The position numbers were made by a program, and so were the translations under genes. Positions 54,356 through 64,000 of a stretch of DNA of 64,000 nucleotides are shown here, one piece after another. The stretch is taken from NCBI GenBank assembly GCA_022925895.1, contig JAKSYS010000026.1, forward strand, positions 124,001 through 188,000, written 5' to 3'. The stretch is from Fragilaria crotonensis (taxonomy: Eukaryota > Bacillariophyta > Fragilariophyceae > Fragilariales > Fragilariaceae). The notes below the pieces were generated by a model. It was not told the origin of the DNA and ran no database searches. It worked only from the letters and a program-made list of their open reading frames with translations. Each line of letters starts with the position of its first letter. The stretch's first letter is position 1.

Positions 54356-55324
54356 ATGCAGTCAAGAACGTCATTTATCATATCCTTCATGGTCATCCTT
54401 CTTCACTTCCATGGCTGCCACGCATTCTCAACTTATCAACTATCGGCACGATCACGAAGTGCCCTTCATCTATCGACATCTACTGCTGTTACGGAGATAA
54501 AATTGGAATCTCCGCCAATGCAAGTTTTCATTGAAGACACAGATGCCTACGGCGTCGTCTACAACACCAACTATGTTAGAGCCTACGAACGAGCACTTCA
54601 TTGGTTCGGAGAATCGTCCCCAGTTGCAAGCGAGTTATTAAGAAAACAGGATTGGTCCACTGTGAAAGTGGAGAAGCAGCGCTTCAAAAAATCACATGCT
54701 CTTGGCGGAGACTTTGTCGTGACTGGCACGAGAAAGAGTCAGTCACCAACTCTGGAAGTCTGGGAGCTGGAAATGGCGAATCAAGAAACTGGAACAGTCT
54801 ATAATTCGGCTGTCATTACAATCGGAACCGAACTCCCATCACCTCCGCCTCTGAATTATGATGAAGCCTTATCACCCATGGCGGGCAACTTTCTTCTCTA
54901 TCGCGACGAATTCGACATTAATCTCCATGGTCGCCTACCGCTTCGAAATGTCATGAATCCATTTGAACGCTCCAGATCCAATAGTCTCGGTGGTCCTGAC
55001 GCATTAAGAAAATTACAAGAGGAAGATGGACTGATTATTGTCGTTACCAGCGTCGATGAAGCCGCTCTGATTCACAACGATGCTGTTCGTTGTCGTCCCG
55101 GTTCCACCGTCACGGTCACAACGATCTTCCAAGTCAAGCGACGCGGTATGATTCGGTGTCTCCACACCATGTGGGCAGATGATGATTCGGGCGTGCCACA
55201 TCGAGTGGCACAAGCTGTCGTAGTTCTCATGATTCTCGATGCCGCCAGCCGAAAGCCAACTTCCGCAATTCCGGATTGGCTGAAAGAAAAGCTGACTTTA
55301 ATGGGAAGCGGAGATCTTCGCTAG
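54356..55324 (+). CDS. Double-hotdog (4HBT-type) acyl-CoA thioesterase-like protein, plastid presequence
   Basis: I chose the ATG at 54356 because it opens a classic signal peptide (residues 1-24, F-I-I-S-F-M-V-I-L-L-H-F-H-G-C-H-A). It is followed directly by F-S-T-Y-Q-L-S-A-R-S-R-S-A-L, an A|F junction and Ser/Arg-rich transit peptide as in diatom plastid proteins. The first hotdog has E-D-T-D-A-Y-G-V-V-Y-N-T-N-Y-V-R-A-Y-E-R-A (active-site Asp of the YbgC/4HBT group). A second, more diverged hotdog spans about residues 220-310. Such enzymes hydrolyse acyl-CoA or acyl-ACP; here a plastid acyl-thioester substrate is likely. No intron. An upstream in-frame ATG at 54245 would hide the signal peptide. 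Confidence 0.82.
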   Translation: MQSRTSFIISFMVILLHFHGCHAFSTYQLSARSRSALHLSTSTAVTEIKLESPPMQVFIEDTDAYGVVYNTNYVRAYERALHWFGESSPVASELLRKQDWSTVKVEKQRFKKSHALGGDFVVTGTRKSQSPTLEVWELEMANQETGTVYNSAVITIGTELPSPPPLNYDEALSPMAGNFLLYRDEFDINLHGRLPLRNVMNPFERSRSNSLGGPDALRKLQEEDGLIIVVTSVDEAALIHNDAVRCRPGSTVTVTTIFQVKRRGMIRCLHTMWADDDSGVPHRVAQAVVVLMILDAASRKPTSAIPDWLKEKLTLMGSGDLR

Positions 55325-57852
55325 AACTTTATGTTCTTCTAGTGATAAGGCACAGCACAGCATGTGGTATGATAATAAACGAGGCCTCGACAAGGAAATT
55401 TACCGGAGGGCCTGGCCATTAGCTACCGTTTACCAGCAGGGTAATATCCAATACCAGGTAGCTTGATAGGATTACAGGACTGACGTAGTACAATAGACTG
55501 CAACGAACACCTTTCCATCGTTATACAAATATTAATTCAATTCAATGCAGTATGATAAGGGTTCATGCTCAAATATACTATAAATGATCAAATTCACTCC
55601 AGCACCTCAGCACCTCTCTACCACAGAACAATGCCAACAGGCCCATGGGAACAAAGGCTATCAAATTGGTCAACCATCATCCCAAGACTTCCTCTACCCA
55701 AACTTCCTGCTCAATCTTAATTTGATAATGAAATCATCACTTGATTTGGCTGCAATCTGACTTGACCTGTGCTGTTGCACAAATGCCACTGCCATGGTAG
55801 TTTTACCATGGCCTTCATCCATGCATTCAAGCACACCCACCAATGCCTGGGCTGAGGTCAACTCCTGCCTGACCAGTCATGACGAAGCTGTTAATATATT
55901 TTGACAGCATTGATGTTGCAAGAGTTCCCAGACAGTCCATTGCCATTTGCACCACTAAGTGTGTCGACACCGCAGCATGGTGCGTACAGCTGAGGCATCG
56001 ACCATCATTGTCGGAATCAATGAAGGACATGATTCACATGATGACTCCCATTCCAAATTACCTTTCTAGTTCTCTGAGATATTACTTCTTGTAGGAGCAT
56101 GCTCATTGGCTGATAGTGCAACCTCACCAACTCTATTGCAAAGCAAGATTGTGTCAAAAAGAGTTGAATCATGTTGTTCATAAAAATAGGACAAATTGGA
56201 AAAGGTGTTGTCTTGTCAACATAATATTGCTTTAGTGCTCCTGAACATCAGGCAGATGGAGTCCTTGAGATACTTCAGCGTTCTTGGTTTGACTGTTGCA
56301 CGTTCAAGAAATTCATGTAACATTCTACCAATTCTGAGGAAGTGCAAGGGGATCATCACCAAAACAAGCCGTCAAAGATACCGCTGGCTACTATGATGGT
56401 GATGACAATGCGAGCTCTGACAATAAAGAGGATCAGGTGAAACAGGAACAGGTAGTTGCTAGATGGTAACACTCCAGGTAGTGCTCTTTGCCCCATTAAA
56501 TGCCTGTGGGTAATTATTTCTCCGGCATGGTTGGTCACTTTTTTCATCGGGTTTTCATCGTAGCTTGTAGGCGATACCTACCAGTCTAACAATTTCAGCT
56601 CATCAACAGTGCCCGCAGCGACAATGGACTGAAGAAAAGGAAGCATATTGTGGAAGTATCCATAACAAGCAAAGATAGGGATACCGATATGGCATATCTT
56701 TTTCTATGCCCAACCTTATGAGACAAAGTTGAGGCTCTATTTCGATCGACGAACAAAGTGGCGATCAAGGTTGTTGGGGTCAACTTTTTTCTAAACTTTG
56801 ATGAAAAAAGTTGACTGGAGCTCAACATTGTTTAGCGAGCAACTCTTTTCCATATGGGCGGTAAATTTTGAAAAAAACCAAGTTGAGGCTCAACTTTTTC
56901 CTCAATTTTGTTTGCCATGATCCATGATGATAGGACTGAGCATAATAATTCGTTTTGCATTGTTATAGCAAACTCGCAAGTTTGCTTAATTAAAGGAAGA
57001 AATGGAATACAGAACCGAGGGCTCCTTGTCTATGCATATTGATAATTGATAGAGCCATATCGAAAGCTAAAAGTTCCGGAACCTTGAAAATTCCGAGGTA
57101 TGTCGGGGCAACGTAGCTGTTTACACAACCATACGACAACCCTACAGATGACCATCAGGCATCAGGCAGAGGTGCATTCCTGATGACCCCATTCGCACGC
57201 CGATCGGGAGTGCTTTGAGAGGCATGTTGGCATATTCCTTCTGTATGACATCATTTAGTCATTCCTTGACAGATGTCCACCGATTGCTGCCAGCAGGCAT
57301 CAGGCACACCTCCTGGGACGGTCCGGCAATCGACGGTTTCAGACTCGTGCAAAGATAGCTATAAATGTTTAATGATGACTGTGCATGCTGCGTTATGATG
57401 GGGTCACAGCTTCGATTTGTTGAGCATCCATGCACGTATGATGTTACTGGGCCCTGGGACACAAAAGCTATCCAAGTGCGTAAGACTCCGAGCTCTCTGA
57501 GCGTGCGTTATAGAGCGTCTTCGACACTTGTGTGCTGAGCAAGCGCCCTATTTATAAAGTACTGGTGTTCCTATGTAGTACTTGTAGTTTCTACTCAGAA
57601 TACGATTCTACTACGTTCACCGTCATGTAATACCTATGCATAGTCATTGGTCATACGTACGGCACATATGGTGTGTAATGTACCGATGTGTATTTCTCGT
57701 GACGCAGCCATCCACCCGATTTCTGAAATGATGCGGTTGACCCTTGACCCAACAGTTTTACAGAAGACAGTTCGTGATGATACGATACCATGCTCAATTC
57801 GCACAACCGAAATAGACATATCATTCAAGGTTTGCATTTTAATAGGCTTGCC
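55325..57852. other. 2.5-kb intergenic, repeat-like DNA
   Basis: No supported gene. A perfect hairpin lies at 55791-55812 (GCCATGGTA, GTTT, TACCATGGC). Around 56755-56910 the word AAGTTGAGGCTCAACTTTTT and its inverse recur (also at 56725), suggesting a small foldback element. A minus-strand stretch at 55830-56030 has protein-like text but no recognisable family. Confidence 0.5.
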
Positions 57853-59115
57853 ATGTGTGCTGAAAATGGACGCAGTGCTCCTCAAAGTGCGCTAGATTCT
57901 ATGTCCCTCCCCTTGCAGTTTGCACTGCTTGGGAGCGGAGTGTTCTTCTTCTTTGGAATACACAACATTTTGCAAGAAGCAATCATGAAAATTCCTGGCT
58001 TTAACTTCGGAGTCATGCTCGGCTATATGGAAGTCATTGGGTGAGTTGAACCTTGCGCTGCGATGCCTCGAATCCTGGGATAAACTTCATTTTTGCTTTG
58101 TTACATGTTATTCATGAAGGAAGAACGCTTTGGTTGGCGAGACACTTGTCGCTGTATATTCACTCTGAGTACTACGTTGATTGTGACATCGTACGCCTCT
58201 AATTTTTTCCCGCTATTCTTTCGTTTGCACAGAGTTTGTGTCTGCTCATACTTTGAGAGAACCTGCATTGCTAACGAAACCGGTCGCGTCGCTCCCTTGA
58301 GCGCCTATCCACTCTTGACATTTTGTTTGCTAGCGTCATCCGCACTTTCGAACATGGCGTTGAACTACATCAACTTCCCAACCAAGGTCGTGTTTCGATC
58401 CTGCAAGTTGATTCCTACAATGTTGGTGGCATCCGTGCTCAACAAGCGAATTTTCGCTTCATTCGAATACGCGTGTGCGTTTGCTGTTTGCATCGGTTTG
58501 GTTCTATTTGCTGCCGCCGATTGGACGCTGACACCCAGCTTTCACCCCATCGGCCTTGTCTTGGTGTTTCTGAGCATTTGCGCAGATTCCATTTTGCCAA
58601 ATGCACAAGAGCGCCTATTTCGATTTGGATCCTCAAGATTGGAGGTCACTTTCTACACCAACTTTTTCACTCTCATCTGCATGACGCTTACGACCTTTTT
58701 GAGTGGTGATTTAATTGGAATTATTCGGCATGCGACGAATGATCATCAATTGGCACTCTACATGGCAGTATATACCATTGTCGCGTACATTGCTATATCT
58801 GTGCACATGATGGTGGTGAAACGCTTCGGAGGAGTCGCAGCGGTAGTGTTGGCAACTGCTAGAAAGGGTATGACTTTGGTCCTATCCTTCCTTCTGTTCC
58901 CCAAGGCCTTCTCTTGGTACTACGTGTTGGGAGCTATTCTGGTTCTAGGAGGATTGCTCGTCCATTCACTAATAAAGATTCACAACAAAGAGAAGGCAAA
59001 GGCGACTCCTCGCTTTGAAACGAAAAATTCAGAATCGGATTTGGAACTAGCTGGCGACGATGAAAAGCTAACGCAGCATTTGCTGGACGATACGTCGGAA
59101 GAAAATGAAAAATAA
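57853..59115 (+). CDS. SLC35B-type nucleotide-sugar/PAPS transporter
   Basis: Two exons, 57853-58040 and 58233-59115, joined by a 192-bp GT-AG intron that restores G-Y-M-E-V-I-G|V-C-V-C-S-Y. The protein has 356 residues with about ten hydrophobic helices. Family text includes F-G-I-H-N-I-L-Q-E-A-I, Y-I-N-F-P-T-K-V-V-F-R-S-C-K-L-I-P-T-M and L-A-T-A-R-K-G-M-T-L-V-L-S-F, characteristic of the UAA/SLC35B group that includes the PAPS and UDP-sugar antiporters. The N-terminus is short and cytosolic. The C-terminal tail is acidic with a dileucine (Q-H-L-L-D-D), which could act in ER-Golgi sorting. The substrate (PAPS or a UDP-sugar) cannot be fixed from sequence alone. The longer frame opening at 58093 reads through the intron and is not the gene start. 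Confidence 0.88.
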
Positions 59116-60316
59116 TGCGACGAAGGTTGCTTCGTTTTCTGTGGCGACGAACTCGATGCTTTATCGACCAAGCCACTGCGCCGGTACCATCATTATCATG
59201 GAAGACCATGTCCTCGGAGTAGACACACTGTGGTCGAAGAATAAAATGATTATAGACGCGCATTCCGGTACTGACACGTTGCACTTATTGCCCAGCCTAG
59301 GTTGTTTTGGGTCTCTTGTCAGCCATGCAATCCTCAGCAAGATCATGTCCTGCTGTAGTAGAAGCGGGAAAAGTTTGTGAAGACTGCACCTTAGAGTTGT
59401 TCAAGGCGATCCGCCTCTGGAAATCATGTACTGAACATGATGAGCTAAGGACAGCAACGGGCGGGCATTGATTATCACCCGATTTAGCTGTTCTGCATGG
59501 TGTATTAAATGCTAACACTGGTCAATCCTAGACACCAAATACCATCTGCTACAGTTGCATGCGGCAAATCGGACATAAACAAAAATGACCTGCAGCAAGC
59601 ACAAATGCCACCAACATAAACGATGGACGACACCAGGCTGGTGGTACAGCACTGCAGTACTGAGTTCCAACTTCGATTACTTTCTAAACTCTCTAAACCC
59701 TGTATGCATTATTCCTATTCGCTTGGTAGGGATTGTATGCATACTTTGTACAGTACGACTAGTAGGACTGTAGGACTTGCATATCCATTATGAAGTGAAC
59801 TTTGTCATACAGTAATTTACTACGGTGCCTCAGAAACCATTCCAAATTCCAAACAGCACCCTATATTCATACTTCATACTCAGTACACTTCATACAAAGT
59901 ACTCGAGTACTCGAGTACTGTAGTAAATGTAAAATGTACACATGTCTGCTGATACAACCGGTACATGTAGTACAGTACCGAGACTGAGATTTAGTGTCAC
60001 GTGGAAACACCTCTCGAAGCTTTTACTTGTACAAGGAGTGCGTAGTAGAGCTAGCTACTACTGTACTGGTATCTCTCTTGGCCTACTGGAATAGTGCATG
60101 TGGCTGCTTGTGGCTTGTTGCATGGCGGATTGCGGAGTGGTCCATTCGACTGCTATCTGAAGTCTGAAGTCTGAAGGGGCTGATACCTCTCATTGTGCTC
60201 GATCGCTTTGCATTGCACGTCAGTGATTAAGCAGAGCTACTACTTGAATACTCCTGACAACTTACCGAGGTTGCTAGAGATCTATTTATTATCTTGCTTT
60301 GATATCAAAATTCAAG
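59116..60316. other. Intergenic, rich in GTAC words, with a 22-bp perfect palindrome
   Basis: A palindrome at 59898-59919 (AGTACTCGAGTACTCGAGT plus ACT). GTAC and TACTGTA words are dense between 59740 and 60080. No gene. The last 100 bp is the promoter side of SPCS2. Confidence 0.6.
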
Positions 60317-60985
60317 ATGGGAAAAGGCAAGAAAGAGGCTATTCCAGTCGTCGCAGCCGTCGACGTCGTTCCCGTCGATGCGTCTGATACTACCTACGAC
60401 GAGTTGGAACTGTTGCAAGTGGACGTTGGCGATCAAGTCAAATTGAAACAAATTTTTGATGAAACTGTCGCAGCAACCATCCTCGAACATGTCTCGGAAG
60501 ACTACAGACTGGACAATATCAAGTTGGGTATCATGATTACAGCCTGTCTCTTTGCCTGCATCGCACAGTTCGCTCCTGTCCCATTCCCCGACTGTCGACC
60601 AATCCTTGGCGTCTGCTGCTGTTTGTACTTTATTTTCAGTGGAATCTTGCAACTCATCACCACCTTTATTGACAAGGATTGCATCCTCTTGACCAAACCA
60701 CTCGCCGATTCCAAAAACAAGGCTCACCGCGACTACGGCATCCGCGTCCGCACCAACTTGCCGCGGTTTTCGGAATTCTACACCGTCATCTTGCAATTTC
60801 AAAACATGCCCGATAGCCCGATTGTGGAACAAACATGGTCTGTTGGAAAGTTCTTGGACGTGGATGGTATGTTTGATGAGATCGGACTCGTGGAGGCCGT
60901 CAAGGAAGTTTACAAGCGTCTGGAGGCTGGTAATTATGATTCCAAAAGCATTTCTGCGGCTGGAACGAAGAAGAAGACAGAATAA
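60317..60985 (+). CDS. SPCS2: Signal peptidase complex subunit 2 (SPC25-like)
   Basis: A single-exon protein of 222 residues, the usual size. After a short Lys-rich and acidic start there is D-Q-V-K-L-K-Q-I-F-D-E-T-V, D-Y-R-L-D-N-I-K-L-G, then two hydrophobic helices (about residues 73-92 and 97-117) with P-V-P-F-P-D-C-R-P-I-L between them, and a cytosolic domain ending in K-K-K-T-E. This is the SPC25/SPCS2 layout: two membrane spans with both ends in the cytosol. In the ER it supports the catalytic SEC11 subunit of signal peptidase and contacts the translocon. It is convergent with SAR1 downstream. The opposite-strand 175-codon frame is a shadow. Confidence 0.9.
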   Translation: MGKGKKEAIPVVAAVDVVPVDASDTTYDELELLQVDVGDQVKLKQIFDETVAATILEHVSEDYRLDNIKLGIMITACLFACIAQFAPVPFPDCRPILGVCCCLYFIFSGILQLITTFIDKDCILLTKPLADSKNKAHRDYGIRVRTNLPRFSEFYTVILQFQNMPDSPIVEQTWSVGKFLDVDGMFDEIGLVEAVKEVYKRLEAGNYDSKSISAAGTKKKTE

Positions 60986-61450
60986 ATAAATAATGGCATG
61001 AACGAGGAAAGTGAATTCGTGTCAAGATCATAGAATCGCCTTGATACTTCTGTTTCCATCTAGGGGCAGCAGCAGTAGTAAAACTGAATCTTTCGGTCTT
61101 GATGCGCGTGGATGTAGTTCGGACTCTCAATGGAGTGAATCCGCATCTCGGATGCTCTCTCATAACCCGAGCACTACCAAGTGGGAGCGTAAGATACAAT
61201 CCTACGAATTGCATCCAAGGCAACACATACTCGAAGCGTCATCATCGATGCAGGCTGTTGGTGCGAGCTGGAGAGACTACCTTCTGGAAACGGGGGAAAT
61301 CATTATCCGAAGCAGTGATAAAGGCATATTTCATATTTCTCATGGAGCGACAGAGGCAATAATTTCGTTAGAAATGGCTGAGGCGTACATCCATAGGACG
61401 AGGTAGCCGTACATTGGAACTACAACATTACAAGGCTGCGTTGACTTGGA
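60986..61450. other. 3' spacer between convergent SPCS2 and SAR1 genes
   Basis: 465 bp. A plus-strand frame of 131 codons (61011-61406) has no family motif and no good start context; I do not call it. Confidence 0.5.
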
Positions 61451-62020
61451 TTACAAAAACGAAGCGATCCACTGAAAAGCTTCTTGGTATCCTTCACCTT
61501 TCAATACTGAAATTCGAAAGATTCGTAGCTTATCACCACGATGCGCGAAATCTGCGAATTGAATCTTTTCACAAATCTCTGCCGATGATCTTGCCTCCGG
61601 CAAATCACATTTATTCAACATGATGGCTACTGGAATCTTCTCATCTAACTCCGCCAGGAGCGAATCCAGTTCATATCCCGCTTCTTCTAACCGATCGACA
61701 TCCACGGCATCGATCAAAAATAACAGTGCCTTGCATCCCACGCCATAATAGTCACTCCACAAATGACGGACGGCTTCGTGTCCTCCTAAATCCCATGCTG
61801 AAAAGGTAATACCGGCAACAACAAACTTTTCTGTCAAGGATGGTCGGTCGGTGGGAGGATAATTGCGAATCTGACCGGTGCGTAGGCGATGAAGCAAAGT
61901 TGTTTTGCCAGCATTGTCGAGTCCCAGGAGAAGCAGAGTCCCCTCCTTCCCTTTGAAGCCAAGAGAAGCAAAGAGCGTGCGTACTATCGACAGCCAGTAG
62001 TCGTATATTGAGGATGACAT
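61451..62020 (-). CDS. SAR1: Small GTPase SAR1 (COPII coat)
   Basis: Minus strand, 189 residues, typical SAR1 length. The start is M-S-S-S-I-Y-D-Y-W-L (ATG at 62020): an amphipathic helix with no myristoylated Gly2, unlike ARF and like SAR1. G-boxes: G-L-D-N-A-G-K-T-T-L-L-H (P-loop), P-P-T-D-R-P-S-L-T-E (switch I), W-D-L-G-G-H-E-A-V-R (switch II; SAR1 has His where Ras has Gln), M-L-N-K-C-D and I-S-V-L-K-G. The end G-Y-Q-E-A-F-Q-W-I-A-S-F-L is a SAR1 signature. It recruits SEC23/24 to ER exit sites. The longer frame up to 62167 adds a non-conserved stretch and is not used. Confidence 0.92.
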   Translation of the reverse strand: MSSSIYDYWLSIVRTLFASLGFKGKEGTLLLLGLDNAGKTTLLHRLRTGQIRNYPPTDRPSLTEKFVVAGITFSAWDLGGHEAVRHLWSDYYGVGCKALLFLIDAVDVDRLEEAGYELDSLLAELDEKIPVAIMLNKCDLPEARSSAEICEKIQFADFAHRGDKLRIFRISVLKGEGYQEAFQWIASFL

Positions 62021-62800
62021 TACAAGGTAGTCAGCGATAGGATTGATTGAGACGAACAAGGACGTGCCAGAGAGGGAGAGCGAATGAACACTAACGATCA
62101 GGTTGAATATCACATCGACCAAAGACAACAATGCACAATGCGACAATGAATGATACAGGTGGTACAAGCATGCAGTATTGGATACGGCATGTATGCTTAC
62201 CTGTATGATGTATGCTCTCTATCATACTGTACTACCAGTACCAGAGGTAGAATTACCACTCTATAGTGTACACGTACTCGTAGTAATACTCATACCACAA
62301 ATTATCAGATGCAGTAGAACTAGTACTCGAGTACAAGTACTGTACATGCTTCTTCCGCTACAGTAGCAGTGCATCGTCCAGGATTCGGACAGTATTTCGA
62401 GTAGAACCCGGTTACAGTAGTACTGTACCAAGTACGAAGTACTGCTTCAGAAATAGTGGTACGTATGTTGTACTGTCGATCTCCGGTGCATGTACGACAT
62501 ACTGTAGTATGCTACACACCACGTACAAGTACTAGTATGCATACCATGTACGATACTTGTACCAGGTCCCAGTCCTGGATCATAGGAGCAGGGATATATC
62601 CGTCGCTACGTCGCACGCTTGAAATCGGACCAATCAAACGCTGCCAAATCTCCGACGGTGCTCGAAAATCTCACAGATCGACGGTCGTTCGATTTGAATA
62701 CAACTATATTAGTGATTGTCAGGCGAGCTCATCATTAAACTACTACCGTATCTTCCATCGTTGAACATCTCTTACCAGTCACAGTCGCCTTCACCTCACC
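62021..62800. promoter_or_regulatory. Divergent intergenic region between SAR1 and importin-beta, very rich in GTAC
   Basis: 780 bp shared upstream region. Between 62200 and 62570 GTAC occurs many times, often as AGTACT, TACTAGTAC or GTACTCGAGTAC. A CCAATCAAACG word lies at 62630-62640 on the importin side. Individual sites cannot be assigned. Confidence 0.55.
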
Positions 62801-64000
62801 ATGGACTTGACACAGACCCTCCTTGCGGCTGGATCGGCAGGTACGTCTCTTTGAATAGAATTCAAGATAATGCAAACAGTGGGCACCGTGATCGATGGTA
62901 TACTACCGTCGTTGGTTGTTGTTGTGGGACGTTTTTGAGGTGAAATTAGTACTGCGTGTACGTAAAATGTGAAATGGCATATTCTCACTCATCGCGTATT
63001 TGCACTGTTGTTTGTTATACTTCAGATCGAAATGCCGAGGCTGCCCTCACCGAATATCAAAATCGAAACTACCCCGAGTTTGTCAATGCCATGGCCCTTG
63101 AGCTGGCCACGGAAGGGAAGGATGTTCGTGCCCGTCAGTTGGCCGGTCTTTACTTGAAAAATCTCTTGTACGCCCAGTCGGAATCAGTTCAGATTCAGAA
63201 ACACGAAGCTTGGAAGGCTTTGGCAGATGATGCCCGACGAGGTGTCAAGGAATCCCTTTTGAAAGCCATGCGATCGCCCGAGGCTGTTGCCCGCCAAGCG
63301 GCGGCTCAGGCGGCCGCGGAGGTTGCAACTGTGGAGGTTCCCTACGGCGTGTGGCCCGAGTTTTTGCCGTCCATGTTGGAGAATGTGACTGCCGAAGCGC
63401 ATTCGGAAGGAACAAAAGTCGCATCGTTGACGTGTTTGGGATACACTTGTGAGCGTATGGCGTTTTTGGATAATTTGCCAGAGATCGCCCCGACCACAAC
63501 AGATGCCATGCTGACGACTATTGTCGATGGGATTCAAAAGACTAGACCAGAAAATGTCAGACTGGCAGCAACCACGGCCTTGCGAAACTCTCTTCTCTTC
63601 ACGCATCGAAATATGGAGCGAAAAGAAGAACGTGATACGATCATGAGCAATATTTGTGAGGCGACCATTAGCTCCGATCAGCGTGTGCGGAAAGAAGCGT
63701 TTGCTTGCATTCATACGGTTGCATTCCACTACTATGAGAAGTTAGCCGAATACATGATGACTATATTTGAATTGACGACCAAGGCGATTCAGAATGACGA
63801 GGAGCAGGTGGCCACCGAGGCAATTGAGTTTTGGAACGTGATTTCTGAAATCGAAGAGGAAATGCTCGCTGATGAAAGCGATGGAATTCCTGGTCGTCAA
63901 TGCCAAAAGTACGCATTCCAGGCGATTGGGCCTCTGGTACCACTTCTCTTGGAGGCAATGACTAAGCAAGAAGATGATGGTGATTTGGATATGGACCAGT
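62801..64000 (+). CDS. KPNB1: Importin subunit beta-1, N-terminal part (runs off the window)
   Basis: Exon 1 is 62801-62840 (M-D-L-T-Q-T-L-L-A-A-G-S-A), followed by a 185-bp GT-AG intron (62841-63025) and an exon open to the end of the window. The importin-beta N-terminal domain is plain: R-N-A-E-A-A-L-T-E-Y, N-Y-P-E-F-V-N-A-M, V-R-A-R-Q-L-A-G-L-Y-L-K-N-L-L. HEAT repeats follow with G-Y-T-C-E-R-M, V-R-L-A-A-T-T-A-L-R-N-S-L, V-R-K-E-A-F-A-C-I and A-T-E-A-I-E-F-W. It carries NLS cargo with importin-alpha through nuclear pores and binds RanGTP by this N-terminal part. No break is seen. Confidence 0.93.

Noticed and set aside
58093-58232. Start of the longer transporter frame
   Set aside because: It lies inside the 192-bp intron; the spliced model restores the conserved G-Y-M-E-V-I-G-V-C-V-C-S-Y-F text.
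60305-60832. Minus-strand frame of 175 codons
   Set aside because: Exactly opposite the well-supported SPCS2 gene; shadow.
61011-61406. 131-codon plus-strand frame between SPCS2 and SAR1
   Set aside because: No motif, overlaps minus-strand frames of equal quality and lies in the shared 3' spacer.
1-64000. tRNA, rRNA or snRNA genes
   Set aside because: I saw no T-arm or A/B-box pattern or rRNA core that I could support by eye; a covariance-model scan would be needed to exclude them.

Overview
The window looks like nuclear DNA of a diatom (a stramenopile with a secondary plastid). Four things point there: a Ty1/copia element whose reverse transcriptase and gag resemble the CoDi-type elements of diatoms; short GT-AG introns of 64-192 bp; a thioesterase with a signal peptide followed directly by the A|F junction of diatom plastid presequences; and helicase-associated (HA) domains fused to a JmjC-like domain. 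I cannot name the species.

Layout. 1-3500: the 3' end of an FAD monooxygenase gene, then a secreted SASA-type esterase broken by two frame changes. 3505-33965: a 30-kb Russian doll. A copia element with two identical 176-bp LTRs and a 5-bp target duplication is split inside gag by a LINE with a 17-bp target duplication. The LINE is split inside its reverse transcriptase by a DNA transposon of the CACTA/Plavaka kind with 24-bp terminal inverted repeats. That transposon encloses a tyrosine-recombinase (DIRS-like) retroelement. 34.7-39.4 kb: an intact subtilisin-like gene whose catalytic His and Ser and oxyanion Asn are all replaced, beside two rearranged fragments of a related gene. 40.6-50.6 kb: repeats, and a segment bracketed by a perfect 22-bp inverted repeat that carries a FAR1/MULE-like fragment, an HA-JmjC-zinc gene, a convergent 2-oxoglutarate oxygenase-like gene and four tandem arrays. 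51.2-64 kb: ordinary gene-dense host DNA with kinesin-14, a plastid-type hotdog thioesterase, an SLC35B-type transporter, signal peptidase subunit SPCS2, SAR1 GTPase and the 5' part of importin-beta. Three of these (transporter, SPCS2, SAR1) serve the secretory pathway, but nothing shows co-regulation.

Main ideas. (1) Two separate transposon-like units each pair a main gene with a convergent oxygenase-fold gene having an HxD...H signature. This suggests mobile DNA that carries its own nucleic-acid or chromatin-modifying enzyme. (2) The subtilase appears to be a secreted pseudoprotease. (3) Single-base frame changes inside highly conserved host motifs (kinesin motor, esterase, oxygenase) suggest that some breaks in this window are residual assembly indels, so disruption should be read with care.
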